Below, in pieces: positions 1 to 12,330 of a stretch of DNA of 64,000 bases. This stretch comes from Aquatica leii (lineage: Eukaryota; Arthropoda; Insecta; Coleoptera; Lampyridae). The stretch's first letter is position 1, and every line of letters begins with the position of its first letter. The stretch lies in assembly GCA_035610365.1 (NCBI GenBank), contig CM069432.1:114781529-114845528 (forward strand), in the 5' to 3' direction. The notes under the pieces were generated by a model. It was not told the origin of the DNA and ran no database searches. It saw only the letters and a program-made list of their open reading frames with translations. Both the position numbers and the translations under genes were made by a program.

Positions 1-1443
1 CATTATGAAAAATATTGCTTCTGTATAGGTAGCTAAGTTTTATTTTATGTTTACCAATGAAAAATTTCTAATTCTATAATTTTTTTGCTTAATTCCTTTT
101 ATCCTTTACTTTAGATAACAATATAAAGGAGTATAAACCCACTAAAGGATTTATAGTTGAAAAAAAATGTTCGGTGTGGACAAACATCACCAACGAATGT
201 AATGCAACAGGCCTCCGAACAGCAAAACACCTGAAGCTTTGTATATATGAAACTGAAGATAAAACTGGATAAAACAGATCTGTGTTACAGGACGTATAAG
301 CAAAGATTTAAATGTCGTATTATGTATGATAAAAAAATTTATTTCTCGTAGAGTTTTCAACCTCTTATTAACTGCCGATCAAAAGGTTTTGTTGGCAAAC
401 ATTGGACACCAAACTGAACCGGAACAGTACGTTTGTCCGACTGTTAAATTTCATACATAACCTTACTAATACGTTCGCTCGAATTTCCAGTAGCAGTATA
501 CAAAAGGCAAAAATGTGTTTGAAATGTATTCAAATAATATATATTCAAATATCTTATATTCGTTCGGTTACAGTAATTAATAATTTTGTGTAAATTAACT
601 TTACTTGTTATATAGTAACATACATTCAAATCTAATTAATTAAAATATTCTCTTGAATCTTATATTGTTATAAATTTCCAGCAAACACAAACTGACGATA
701 GATCAACGGCCAGAAACATCGGATAAATAATGGCGTTGGCAGTACATGAAATTGTCAGTAACCGTTCGTTACTACAGTTGGTAAGAAAAGAATTGAAAAA
801 GCAATTCAACGTTTGGAGTTAATGAGCCCTTACTGGTATTATACCTTGTTTGTATGTTGTTTATTTATAACTGTTTATAACTGAGTCTAAAAACTTTTAC
901 AGTAAAGTATTTTAATGCTTCTTTTCACTTATTTTGTCAAACTGTAGTATAAGGAATCGGTTTTTAATTATTTTGTAGTGTTATACGAAATATATTGAAA
1001 AACATCAGTACATTACGCAGTTCAGTTTACCGGTAAGTCAGATTTCTATATGTATACTTTTGTTAATTTTTGCCCTTGTAGGTAGTGATGAGAAATGTCA
1101 AGTAGAAAAACAATCAAGAAAATCAAAAAACAAAAGAATCATTTTTAGACTATGAAGAAAACTTCTTTAGTGAAGGTGCTTACATTACCAATACTGACTA
1201 ATACTTTGCAAGAAAGTGTGAAATTATGCTTATGTATATATTTAATGGACCAGTAAAGTTGCCGTTGCATCTTCAAAATGTTTTATTAATGGCGCGATAC
1301 AATCGTGGGACTAACGGTCGGATGAACACCGCGGAATTAGGCCAATAATGGCTAACGATGATGGCCCAATAAGTACTTGCCGGCCAAAAGTCACATTGCC
1401 AGTACTGGCAAAATATATTTGTGTTTGCTAGGATATCAATGGT
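1..1443. other. Repeat-derived DNA with unassigned coding scraps
   Basis: No intact gene is visible. A short open stretch near 120-270 (+) contains a WTNITNECNATGLRTAKHLK-like segment and another near 680-800 (+) reads like the end of a coding exon; I do not recognise either and both are quickly stopped. Near 1300-1400 a GC-richer patch rich in GGCC/CCGG words looks like the edge of a mobile element. The upstream part of the Polinton that follows (polymerase, terminal repeat) is not seen here. Confidence 0.4.
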
Positions 1444-1890
1444 TTGCGTTTTGAAAACGTTTATGTTTACTCTAAACCTCTTTTTCAACCAAAATATCAA
1501 TATTTGGAGAATTTGCTAACACCTATTGAGGGTATAAATTACTTTTCTTTTAGTAATATACCTTCACCATCTAATGCCAAATCAAATTCTGTATTTATTT
1601 TTGATGATGTGGCGTGTGATAAACTAAATTTACTTATGCCAAACCTATAGCCGCATACCAAAACAATTAATTCACAATAATGCTAATTTTATAATAGTGT
1701 TCAAACAAGACGGATTAAAAAAACATCATATTTATGAAGATAATGTCAGTACAGATTTAACATTTGATAATTGTAAGACGTGTTCCTTTTGTTGGAACGA
1801 AAAACTATGGTTTTTAGTTATCGATAAAGAAATAGATACTAATTCGGGGAGATACAGAAAAAGATTTTATTCTTACATATTAATTAAGTT
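1444..1890 (+). pseudogene. Polinton/Maverick packaging ATPase, C-terminal fragment, broken
   Basis: Two adjacent open segments match the FtsK/A32-type DNA-packaging ATPase of Polintons as I know it. The first carries YVYSKPLFQPKYQYLE and the Walker-B-like NSVFIFDDVACDK; the second carries QTYSRIPKQLIHNNANF, then VFKQDG and FLVIDKEID...GRYRK. The stretch normally lying between VACDK and QTY is deleted and a frame change follows, so the copy is dead. The Walker A part is not present. All other Polinton pieces downstream are on the same strand, which supports one ancient element. Recognition is from motif memory. Confidence 0.75.
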
Positions 1891-2852
1891 ATTAAGTTAA
1901 TAGCAAATCACCGCTTTACAAATCACCTAATTTGAGATCGTTGCTTTTGTAAAGGGTTTATAGAGGAACTGCAGAAGCATTTTTGATTAGTAAGCAAACA
2001 AATAAACGTACGTTGAGGTTTGTTTAAAATGGAATCTTATCATAATGTATCGAATGAAGAAGAATTAACTAAAAGGTTAATCAAAAAAAGAGAAGAAATA
2101 AAACAAAAGTTTGCATTACTAAAACAGTGTGAAAATATAAAGGATAAAGCAATTTTTCCTGTAATTAAACGTTTGGAAACTATATCAGATCAGTTAAATT
2201 GTAAAAATACAAAGTTGTCTTTTGTTAAAAATAAAGATAAACAAAATCTAAACCCAAAAGTACTAACAAATGAAAATATTACTGTGGAATCTACCTCAAT
2301 TCCGACATGGAGTACAAAACTATCAAATCTTCAGAAAAAATCCAGTCGTTAAAAGATGAAAAACTACATGACTCGAATGATCAAAGTATTTTTGATCATA
2401 ATGCTACTACAATTTCGAATTAGAAGGAGACGTTATAATTTCAAAACCTTCAGTTGAGGTAGTTGATTATGAATTAAATGGTTTAATTGAACATTCGGTA
2501 GAAGTAAGTTTGATCACAGAACTGGAACAAGGCATGATAGTTTTCATTATGTTAATAATAAAAGGAACGTCAGCAGTACAATTTATTGGATCAGATATAA
2601 AAGTAGATAGAAACATATATAAAAAGCTCCTGAACTGTATGAATTATTATTTAAAAACACTGCGTATACTGAACCCGTATAACCAAACTGTATATAACCT
2701 ATATCGCTCCTATATTTAAATCTTTACTCTATAAAGCAACCTATACTCTTTTGGTACAGCGACGATACCGGTTTTAATACAGTTGGAATATAGATTACAT
2801 AAAGAATATATTTATCGAATCGATAGCGATGCGTTATATTCTGACTAAAGAA

Positions 2853-4855
2853 CCCAGGTAGAACATTTATGTTTTAAAAACGGTTTAAAATCGTCTCACT
2901 GAAACATGGAACATCATATGAAACGACGGAAAACTGTTCCAGGGGCATCATTAAAAACGTAAAATGTCCTACCTCAAAACGTTGCACTGAAACGTTTTAC
3001 AGAGATGATCTTAAAACGCTGCAAGAACGTCCTTAAAATAAATTTTAGCACTTCAATTGACTGTTTTTAAAACGTTTTATAGAGAATGCACATCTGTGTT
3101 ACTTTTCTTATTAGATTATAATTAGGTTAAAAAAAAACAGTTATATTTAAAATTTTATATTTATAATTTATTCATATTGAAATTAAGAACATTTCAAAAA
3201 CGTAGAATAAACTAATAAAAACAGAAACGCTGTGTTGCAAAATATGTATATTATTTACAAAAAAACATTAAAAATAATTCAACAAGCGGAAAACGAAATG
3301 TTTACTTTCGAAAACATTATTAAAACTATATAAAACGCAGATAACTGAATGATAAAATAAAAACATAATAAAAACAAAACTTAAGTTTATACAAAAAATC
3401 AAGACTAAATGAAATTATCGATTTGTGGATCATTTGGTTCTTTTTCTATTTGGTTCGCGCTTTTTTTTTATTCTATTTAACCTAGTGCCCGCTCGTCGAA
3501 AGCAGTTAGAAGTATGTGTTTTAAATTCTTCTTTTGTCAAAGTAGGATTGTATTTTCTCCAGTTTTTTGAGAACTGAACAAGTTAGAAATCGTATAATAA
3601 CAGAATTCATGTAAATTACGTTACTCACTTGGTTGAAGACAGTCGACTGTGTTTTTTTCCAATACCACAAACTACTTCAGATTCTGATCGAGGACTATGA
3701 GAATTATCAGTTACTTCACTTGCAGAAGAACTGTTAATCTGCTCACTTCTAGGAAGGTTGCTTAGCTCACTTGCCTTGGCGCCTTCTACACTTAGAGTTG
3801 TATACTTCGCGTAAGTTGAGCTTAATTATAAAGATTCTGGAGAACGTTTCTTTTTCGTCATTGATAGTTGAAGACTCGTCATCAACAAGTTTTTGAGATT
3901 TCTTCCGAGCTTCTAGTAAAGTCACTGAAAGAAGTATAATAATGTGATTAAGTAAAAGATAATAGTTTTGAATTTTGCAGAAGAATTAAATTACTAAACA
4001 TTATATTATCCTCCTTCGCAACACGTAATAATCTTTAGTTATTATTTGATAACCGCAACCATGACAAAAATGAAATTTCTTATCTTCAATGCTTACGGCT
4101 TACTTTATGTCAGATAAATATTCTTGATTAATCTGTGCTTTTATAACACTCTCATTTCTTACGACTTAACTATAAATTCATTTTAATGTAACATACAGAA
4201 GTATATTCTTCAAAAGCTGTTATTATAATTATTAGCTTGTGAATTTAACAATACAGCAAAAACACACGTGCAATGCAACTGTAGACCAAAAAAAAAATGA
4301 ATAATTAAAAATTAATAATACTGCAAAATTAATTTAAAAACCTTGTAAATCTTGTAAAATATATTCGCAATAATCTCGACCAATGGATATGCAGCATCGT
4401 TAGTTGCTTACGGTATTATTCATTTGGGATTTCATAATTAAAACAGTTGAAACTTACTGTGTTATTCGCTGCCATGTTTAATACACTTATTAATGGTGTA
4501 ATCACACAAAAAGTAAATCGCCACTATTATTAGCACAAAAGAACAATACGAAAATGAAAAACTTTGGAAAAAGAAATTTGCAGCCATGTGCATTTGACCA
4601 TAACATGTACACGACTTTGCAACAGATGCAGCGCATGCCCCAATATTTTTATCTTATTAAGATGCGCAGGTGCGATGTATTGTTCCAAAAAGCTGTGCAA
4701 ATTTGTCGTTCCTGGAACATTCCAAAGTTTTACGTTTTCTAGTCTGTTTCCAAAACGCTCTTTGAAACTGACAACAAATACGTTTTACTACATACCAAAA
4801 ATGCAACATAAAAGGAACGTTCCCTATGGCCCAAAAACGTTTTGTTCTACCTGAG
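2853..4855. mobile_element. DNA transposon B, nested in A, AAAACGTTTT word family
   Basis: Left end CCCAGGTAGAACA, right end TGTTCTACCTGAG (one mismatch), flanked by AA on both sides, so a 2-bp target duplication. The first ~230 bp and the last ~300 bp are filled with variants of AAAACGTTTT in both orientations. No recognisable coding sequence in the 2 kb; probably non-autonomous. It lies wholly inside element A, so it inserted later. Confidence 0.75.
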
Positions 4856-5056
4856 AACTTACGCTTAATAGATATCGCACCTGTAAATACCCTATACAGG
4901 CTATATATATTACACCGTTATTTTTGTAAAAAAAATAGCCAATAAATTATTTAACGTACAATAATGCTCAATATTTATTTTTACACACTGTCTGTATATA
5001 CATTATCTGTTGAGCGACTCTCTCCCTTATGTGTATTTAATTTTTTTGACTTAGAC

Positions 5057-5134
5057 GTGGGCCTGGATGAGGTTCGAACCTACGACTAACGTTGCTGTTA
5101 CTTACGAAGTCGGCGACTCTCGTAGTTGTGCCAC
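5057..5134 (-). repeat. tRNA-like SINE head (minus strand)
   Basis: On the minus strand a tRNA-like block begins GTGGCACAACTACGAGAG (A-box-like) and contains GTAGGTTCGAACCTC (B box) at tRNA spacing, with only a weak acceptor stem (GTGG/CCAC). It does not fold as a clean cloverleaf, so a tRNA-derived SINE remnant is more likely than a working tRNA gene. It sits inside transposon A. Confidence 0.5.
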
Positions 5135-5487
5135 AGAAGTGCTTGTTTATCATTATTATTTCAGAGTTATAAGTACATTGGTTTGATCGTCTTTTGTCCA
5201 AATAATGTTTAGTTAAATTTTTTTGTATTTTTAATTGGTGATCAGTGTATGTTGTTAGTGTCAAATTATTATTATTAATATAAATTTGATATATAAAACG
5301 ATATGCCGAAAAATAAAAGGAATAGTACTCGGCGTTGGGCAACAGTATACGTACCGAAGTACATAGACTATATGGTGATATATAAATCTTGTCGATTAAA
5401 TTTGTGTAACATTAATAATATTGTAAGTAAGTAATACACGTAAGTTATATTTTTCAATCAACACAATAAATAACGACGACTGTTGAT

Positions 5488-5706
5488 AATCATATTAATT
5501 TATCTCTGGATCAATCTTTAAGTACAAATAGTGATACTGTATCTTCATTTCATTCTGATGAGCTTACAGATCAAAAATCGTTTTCGGATAAATTGCGTGA
5601 ATGGGCAGTAAATCGAATTATTGAATTAATTCAACTGTCGAAATTACTAAAAATATTAGTACACATTGATCATCATAAGAAACTGCCATTAGACGCAAGA
5701 ACATGA
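5488..5706 (+). pseudogene. N-terminal fragment of a transposase-domain protein
   Basis: An open segment reads SFHSDELTDQKSFSDKL, REWAV..., then LLKIL and KKLPLDART. This resembles the N-terminal motif (LREWA...ALxxLLKIL...LPxDARTLL) of a family of insect and other animal proteins annotated as transposase-domain containing. The rest of the gene is missing: the frame ends just after DART and the right-end word array of element A follows. It suggests that A is an internally deleted copy of a once autonomous element. A C-terminal fragment of apparently the same family occurs at 33.3-33.7 kb. Confidence 0.5.
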
Positions 5707-6841
5707 GCAAATAAGTATTATTTGTATATTTTTGACAAAGGGAAGTCTGTATCGGAAATCTTTATTTATGCTAGTATTCAGTGTTGTCAATTATCTATAT
5801 AAGTTAATATAGATAAATTAATCTAGATTGATATGTTTTATCTGTTTATATGTATCTAGATACTATGACAAAATATAAAAGTTATATGTATTTGCATATA
5901 TATATATATAATTTTTTATTTAATTGATTTAAATAATATATATAAAAAATCCAGTGTCACGTAATATTTTGGTTTTGTAAATTACAATTTTTATGTAAAT
6001 TTTTTAGTAATTTTACGCATTTTTGAAGTAGTTCTTCAAATATACTCCATTTATCATTTCTATTATCTAGATGATTTCACATTATCTATTATCTGTTATT
6101 TATAAAGAATTTTAATTTTTTATCTATTGTCTAACACTAGATAATTTTCTAAAGAAAAAATTTAACTGTATATAATTTAAAAATCATCTATTTTCAACAC
6201 TGGCTGTATTGATATGTTATCGAATAAAGCAATTATACTGTATGTATACTATATATAGTAGCCATAGATTCTGTACAGGATACGCCTGTACAGACAAAAG
6301 TTATAAATATGTGGTCTGTATCGGAAATCTTTACTTATGCTATATTGATGCGTTATCGAATAAAGCACTGATACTGTATGTATCCTATACATAGAAGCCA
6401 TAGATTCTGTACAGAATACACATATACAGACGAACTTTATAGTTACTATACAGATTAAATACAGAACATATCTGTAAAGAAATATTTATTTATACTATTT
6501 AGTTTCTATATAGTAAAATTATTTATCGACTAATATTTATAGATTAGGTACAGATCTATACAGTTCACGGAAATCTGTATCGGCTGGTTATATGGGAAGG
6601 AGATTTAGATATATACAAAAAAATTTTAGATATCAGTAATGCCTGTAAAATTAACTTTGATCCTAATCGTCACATACAAAGAACACGATCTGGCAAATAT
6701 AGATCTATTATTGCTCTTTTATATTTTGTGCACCCCGGGTATTCACAAACAACAAAAAGATTTAAAAAAACAATAGGAAAAGGAATGTTCAAAGAAGTAA
6801 ACAATCGTCATATTGATTATATTTATTAAAATGATTACTAA

Positions 6842-7156
6842 TTAATCCAGACTTCTTCGTTTAGAAGGGGCATGTAAAACCACTTTAATTTATTTTAATG
6901 GCAACGTTTCGTGCTAAATCGTGCACTTTATCCGGCCAAAGAATAAAATCAAGTGGATCAATATACCGACCAAGGACATCGGCAACTTTACGAAATAGTG
7001 TTTAATTAATAATAAATAAAACATTAAACATAAAATGGTCAATAATTAAAATTTTTATATAACGCAGGACATAAACGTTCAACAAACAATTGACAAAAAA
7101 AATGAAATTTTAAAGTGGTTTTACATGCCCCTCCTAAACGAAGAAGTCTGAATTAA
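6842..7156. mobile_element. MITE with 47-bp inverted repeats
   Basis: The arms 6842-6888 and 7110-7156 are inverted copies (key part CTTCGTTTAGAAGGGGCATG against the complement of CATGCCCCTCCTAAACGAAG), with two mismatches that I can see. The 220-bp centre is AT-rich and non-coding. It interrupts the Polinton gene. A single related end, TGCCCCTCCTGAACGAA, is seen at about 35,818. Confidence 0.75.
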
Positions 7157-7333
7157 TTAATAAACATACAGAGGAGGAGAAAGAATCTTTCACAAGTTTA
7201 TTGAAATGATGTAAACGAATTAGTTGATAGGTTGAGGTTGTTAGTAGCATCTGAAGCAGCAGGTCATACAGATCACCGAAACGAAATTGTTTCATAGAAG
7301 AACTACGTAAAGCACAAATAATTAAATAAAGCA

Positions 7334-7418
7334 ATGACTTTAGATAAATTTGGTCGTCACATAATTAAGCATAATCAAATAACTGTTAAGAAAGTACAAG
7401 GCGATACACAGAAATCAA
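7334..7418 (+). pseudogene. Start of a third Polinton gene (truncated)
   Basis: ATG at 7334 opens MTLDKFGRHIIKHNQ, the kind of N-terminus (MSLDQFGRHI...) found on a Polinton structural protein immediately downstream of the preceding gene; the gap to that gene's stop is a few bases, as in a compact Polinton. After 28 codons it is interrupted by the element at 7419. I cannot find the rest of the gene after 8069. Confidence 0.5.
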
Positions 7419-8069
7419 TATTATCCTTGCCAGGAATGTTTACCCCTACGTCATTAATGTCTCAAACTAGCTATCCAATTTGTTTATATTGTCTTCTAGT
7501 CTTCTCATATAAATCAGTGAAGTAAATAAGGATGGTGAACATTCGCAGTGCATTTGACGAAATCGACATACGTTATTGAATGAGCAAATGTAGTAGAAAG
7601 AGTAAACCTATAAACACGAAATCAATTTATTTTATATTCATATGAATTGAATTCTTATTTGACTAATGTAGTACCAGTGTACATAACCTCAAAACTCGTG
7701 TTGTTTGTTTATCCTTTGACAGTTTTTATAACCTGCAAACTAACTGTGACAAAAGTAACGTACCAAACACCTGTTACATTTCAAAGATATTGTTATCATT
7801 ACGATAATAAAATTAAGGTTCTCTAATTTTTACAAAATAAATTACAACAAATAAGTAGGTAATTGCATTTTGACGTTATACGAATTTTGTTTAAATGTTT
7901 ACTTGAAACTGAAAACTAAAATACCAACTTTAAGTGCTGCCATCTCGGAGTATCTTTTCTAACCAGAATTTAATTCATTATTATGGAAATATTTGACTCA
8001 TGTTTTTCATATTACACCATATGATTGTAAGTGATGACGTAGGGGTAAACACTCCTGGCGAGGATAATA
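7419..8069. mobile_element. DNA transposon/MITE with 35-bp terminal inverted repeats
   Basis: Left arm 7419-7453 (TATTATCCTTGCCAGGAATG...) is the inverted copy of right arm 8035-8069 with two differences. TA at the outer ends could be the target duplication, as in Tc1/mariner-like or PIF-like MITEs. The 580-bp centre is AT-rich and carries no recognisable gene. Confidence 0.7.
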
Positions 8070-8452
8070 GCTAATATGTTTTACTTCTATATTTTTGTTA
8101 TTTCAAACAAACAGACTTCTAGATATTAAATATGTGATATAGTCAAACAAAAGTGCATATTCATTCCTATTAGAAAATTTAATTTATCTATAAATCTGGA
8201 AACGTTATACTAAAGATAAATGGAAAACCTTATACAAGCGAGCAAGTTACTAATTAACAACTAAAATTAGGAGACAAGATATCGTTTGAAGCACGCGATC
8301 GCGAAAACCAAACAATTACATTCAAAACGTTATATGTAGAAATAATTGTTAAAGGTTCTATCAAAATAGAAAATAACTCAGTGTAAGATTGCCTAAACGA
8401 AAAGCAACAAAAAATTCGTTCCATCTTCTATAAAAAGAAATATACTTTTAGT
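8070..8452 (+). other. Degenerate Polinton interior
   Basis: A short open run near 8270-8383 (GDKISFEARDRENQTITFK) may be a relic of a Polinton structural gene lying before the integrase, but I cannot name it. The rest is stop-rich. Confidence 0.3.
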
Positions 8453-8837
8453 TTTTTTGGACTTCGGTTTAACGTTTTTGGGTTGGTAAAACTGATGAAT
8501 TTTAAATCGCCCTCAAAAAATAAAAACTTTTATTGGTTGTCAACAACGACCTCTCTGATTGATGGGTCATAATGAATTCCAGTGATTTGTCAAATCGAGT
8601 TGGTAGCAACAATAACCTCATGATAACAACAAATCTTTTTGTCCATATTTGTCCAACAACGCCAAAACGACGCCATATTAAACGCGATTTGACAGATCAC
8701 TATTGGATCATGGAATGCCTTGTCTCGGCAGCCAATGGGAATTCTTATTTTTTTGTGGGTAATTTAAAATGTAGCAGTTTGACCAACCCAAAAATGTTAA
8801 ACCTGAAGTCCAAAAAAACGCCTGTATATGGTCAATT
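8453..8837. mobile_element. Foldback element, degenerate copy
   Basis: This is a diverged copy of the perfect foldback at 38,587-38,980: it shares GGACTTC-GTTTAAC, GGGTTGGTAAAACTGATG, ACAACGACCTCTCTGATTGA and, inverted at the right, GTTAAACCTGAAGTCC. The right arm is strongly diverged and the outermost left ~20 bp are missing. It abuts the first integrase piece at 8839. Confidence 0.7.
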
Positions 8838-8893
8838 TATATACATACTGGTTGTAATTGATTATTTCTCAAAATATGCATAGACACTTCCTT

Positions 8894-11800
8894 CCCAACA
8901 AACATTGCTACATCAGATATACGTATATTTAAGATAATTTAAGGTTAGCCTTATATAAATGGGAAAGAAGGATCTAGTGTATTTACATGTCAGGATGTCA
9001 GCAATTTCACATGTATAAATTACAGATATTTTAGGTAAAATCTGTACATCTAGTTTACATCTAGCTTACATCAATTTTCTAGGACGACTAATGTATAGAA
9101 TATGTAACAGTATTATGAGTTTTACCCTTCGCTTTATGTATATTCTATGTAAGTAAGTAATGTATGATAAACATAAATTTTATATATATATTTAATGTCT
9201 GATAATATACAAAATTTATATAATTCTTATATAAGGGAGAGGTTTAAAATACGTATTAATAATTAATTAAATGTATTAATTAATTTTCATACGCATGTCT
9301 TAGAAGCCGATAAATAATTGAAATAAAATATCAGTTGACGCATGTATGGCCGCAGTACTCCTGTTCATAAGAATTAGGTACTCTAAGTACCTAAAGCTAA
9401 AAATAGATACTTACGTTTGTGAATATAAAAACTTCTTTTTTTATATACATTTTAAACCCATATACTTAAATTAAAAATAATGTAACCTCCGTATAATTTG
9501 TAAATCTTAGATATTTATTTATGGTATTAGCAGGCAAATACAGTTAAAAAACTAACACTAAGTAACTAATAGTATAAGAAGTATTTTCATTATTTATTTG
9601 ATTTCATTTGCAGCTTCGCCAAACAGAACGCTCGCAATCACCTCGAACTCATCGGTGACGTCCTTATATGTATTCTTGATTACACCTGTAAAAAACCACG
9701 TTCGCTAGATTAAAGTAATATTGATTGACTGATTCATTTTAAAATAATCATAGTTAGAAATCATCACATAAAATCTGGGATCTTTCTCAAAAACATATAT
9801 TTTTCGGAAATCCCTGTAGATAATTTCGTTTTTTAGCGGAATATGAAAGGTTATAAAATAGTGCAACTTTTCTCTAATTAAACCAACCTCGTATCTCTTA
9901 CCGTTTCGGAGATCCCCATGGTGGTCCTCGAATTGGTTGTATCCCTGTATAAGTGAAACGATCTTTAGTAATGTTAACAAATCTGTATATTTTAATGCGA
10001 CTTCAAAGATTTAAACCTAATAATGTATTCATAAATTAGTGTAATTTTTAATGTTTTTAAAAAACAATGCCTTTTTTATTAAAACTTTTCAAATTCAAGT
10101 ATAAATGTGAATTAAAAAATTTGTTGTATTCTTTTTATATAACGTCGTAATGTGGTGTTTCCGTTGTAAACTTGAGTATAATTCCCGATTCATAATTCAA
10201 TGGCATCTTATTTAAACTCAAAAACCATCACGTCATTATCAAATAGTTAATTTTTTTTACAAAGAAGTCAGTTAGTTTAATTAAATTATAACATTGTTAT
10301 TTTTTCTATAGTCCTAAAAAAGATACTGTTTTTTTATGGAACTTCGATAATTTTCTAAGAATTAATAAATAAATCCTATTCCTATTCAAATTAATACTAA
10401 CAAAGTATATGGGGATATGAATACGATTAATACAAACATTACTTACCCCTTAATAGCTTATCAAACAAGATTCACAAAATAATAATAAAAAGAACACTAA
10501 ACAAAATGGATTTAAAACACCGAATAAATAAAAACAAGAGTAATAAATGTTCAGTTTCAACAACAAATTGCAACTGCATGTAAATAGTAAATAAGAAATA
10601 ATGCATAAACAAAAATCTAAAAATCCACAAAGTTGAAGTGGAAAGTTTTTGCAGATGAGAGAGGTAGTGGTTGTAAAATACAGCACATTGCTTAAATCCT
10701 ATTGTTCTCTCACGTGCAAGACAGCCATCATAAAATTTTTAGGAAACCTAATTGCATCGGTTGCTTTGACATTGTACACATTTCTAAGAATGGCTTAATT
10801 CGACGATTTGAGATAGTTTCATACATTTCTAAACGAATGATATTCCAAAAATCAATAACATAATCTGACTTATTTTAATAATTGTATATTCTAATTTATA
10901 TTCATTGTTTAGTCAAAACATGCTTGCTAGAAATAGCACAAAGTTTACTTTTATTTTGTTAAACATTTCTTGCTACCTGTGAATGGTGCTGTTAAATTCT
11001 ATTGTTAAATGTTCTTTATTATTCCAAATAAAATTTTTTAATTTTTTGAAGTTCATCAATAGTCATGAAACGCCATTATCTTTTTTATTCGTAATATCGT
11101 TGTCGGTGAATACTGTTTTTAAGTATTTTAGGATAAATCAAGGACATAATAAGGTCATTTTCGAAGAACTGTAAATTTTTAAGCCAAAAAGGTTGTTGTT
11201 ATTCAATTTCAGCTAAACAGCAACAACCACAGCGGCAAATATATGTATAAGAATAGTATGCCAATTTATGTATATTTATAAGTGATTTTTTTTTTCAATA
11301 AAGATATACGTCTTATTAACTTTTTGGAAAAGTTAACCGTGGGGAAAATTAACTTGTTCTTTCCATTCTGAGCCCGTTCTTGAAATTAAAACAATACTGA
11401 TACAAATTAGAAAATTGGTCCAATAAAACTACCTTTTAAAACTAATGGTCTGATAAAAATTGCCAAACAAGTAACATAATGTAATTAATGAGCTCTGGTA
11501 TAGGATAGGTAAATAAAATGATGTAACAAGTTATAACTGGCGTTTAACAGGTACTGCATATAATATATATGTTAAGTAAATGTAATCTGATTTACATCTA
11601 CAATACGTCCTTTTATACACATTAACCCGATCTGAATTTAATTATATTTTTAATACATTTCTATTCTTATGTAAAATAATCATAAATTTTGCTATATGAA
11701 CAGTATATACCTTTTTTCATATTAAATATATATAAACATTCTCATGTTTTTAATACGTATGATTTTTCATATAAGAAATATGTTACCCTTAATATGTCCG

Positions 11801-11999
11801 ATTCATGTAAACTCTTGTATGTAATATACATGTTTATTTATATTAACTTATATATTTCTTATATATAAACCCAAATATAAAATAGATGTTATTTTCACAA
11901 GGAAGACTGATATATTCTAGATGTAAAAAGGCTTATGTATGACTATTTCTTTAAATTTTACATATATTTTATAGAAAATTTATATGTATGTTTGCTGGG
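8894..11999. mobile_element. DNA transposon D inside the integrase, CCC termini, TT target duplication
   Basis: Left end CCCAACAAACAT, right end ATGTTTGCTGGG (one mismatch), flanked by TT on both sides. Excising it with one TT restores ACA-CTT-CCT-TTA-AAA-TTA, in frame with integrase on both sides, so the boundaries are exact. Subterminal regions (8930-9130 and 11,560-11,850) repeat TTACAT/ATGTAA-type words. Interior coding scraps are described separately. Confidence 0.8.
9615..9980 (-). pseudogene. Exon-like open segments inside transposon D, unassigned
   Basis: On the minus strand a 91-codon open stretch (9980-9705; GKRYEVGLIREKLHYF, IYVFEKDPRFYVMISN) is followed, after a TTTTTTACAG acceptor-like site, by a shorter exon-like piece (NTYKDVTDEFEVIASVLFGE). 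It may be a decayed cargo gene of element D. I recognise no family. Confidence 0.25.
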
Positions 12000-12330
12000 T
12001 TTAAAATTAAAAAATGCAAAACATGTAACTGATGCAATGGAAAAAATATCACGTTTAAAGTATTTACCAAAAAACATACAAACAGACGAAGAATTAGAGT
12101 TTTATAATAGTGATGGAAAAGTATAATATTAATGACTATAGTAGGTTCAGTACCAACAAAGCATCAATTGTAGAACGTGTTAATCGAACATTGAAAAGCA
12201 TAATGTCGAAACAATTTCGTTGACAAAGAAACTACACATGGATACACATATTAGATGATATTACAAATCAATACAATAACACTTTCCACCGGACGATTAA
12301 AATGAAAAAGGTGGACGATATTTTAGGAGG

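Larger units (their letters stand above)
2674..6596. mobile_element. DNA transposon A, CCC-type termini, AA target duplication
   Basis: Left end CCCGTATAACCA, right end TGGTTATATGGG, flanked by AA on both sides. Removing it plus one AA joins ACT-GAA to GGA-GAT in the open frame of the surrounding Polinton gene, which fixes both boundaries. Subterminal regions (2690-2840 and 6200-6590) are dense in TATAC/CTGTA words, many in CTGTATAC/GTATACAG form. Inside are nested element B, a tRNA-like SINE head and a fragment of a transposase-like gene. The interior is otherwise non-coding. Confidence 0.8.
2029..7328 (+). pseudogene. Conserved Polinton protein of unknown function, split by nested insertions
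   Basis: The gene starts at ATG 2029 (MESYHNVSNEEELTKRL, charged and helical) rather than at the in-frame TTG at 2020. The first open part stops at 2352; frames shift, and coding-like sequence resumes to 2673 (APELYELLFKNTAYTE). There it is cut by transposon A, and after 6596 it continues in the same frame with GDLDIYKKILDISNACKINF and later FVHPGYSQTTKRFKKTIGKG. A MITE (6842-7156) cuts it again; the tail ELVDRLRLLVASEAAGHTDH ends near 7328. The order and motifs match a protein that follows the ATPase in insect Polintons. Function unknown. Multiple stops and frameshifts show it is a fossil. Confidence 0.65.
8839..12330 (+). pseudogene. Polinton integrase (DDE, retroviral type), split and broken
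   Basis: The 5' piece (8839-8893) reads YILVVIDYFSKYA, then a TAG where tryptophan is usual, then TLP. After the 3.1-kb insertion it resumes in frame at 12,002 with LKLKNAKHVTDAMEKI, NIQTDEELEFYN, and after a frame break STNKASIVERVNRTLKSIM, then ILDDITNQYNNTFHRTI. The three acidic catalytic positions are recognisable (VID, QTDE, KASIVE). This is the integrase type shared by Polintons and some retroelements. Several stops and frame changes make it a pseudogene. The N-terminal zinc-binding part has been lost next to the foldback. Confidence 0.75.
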
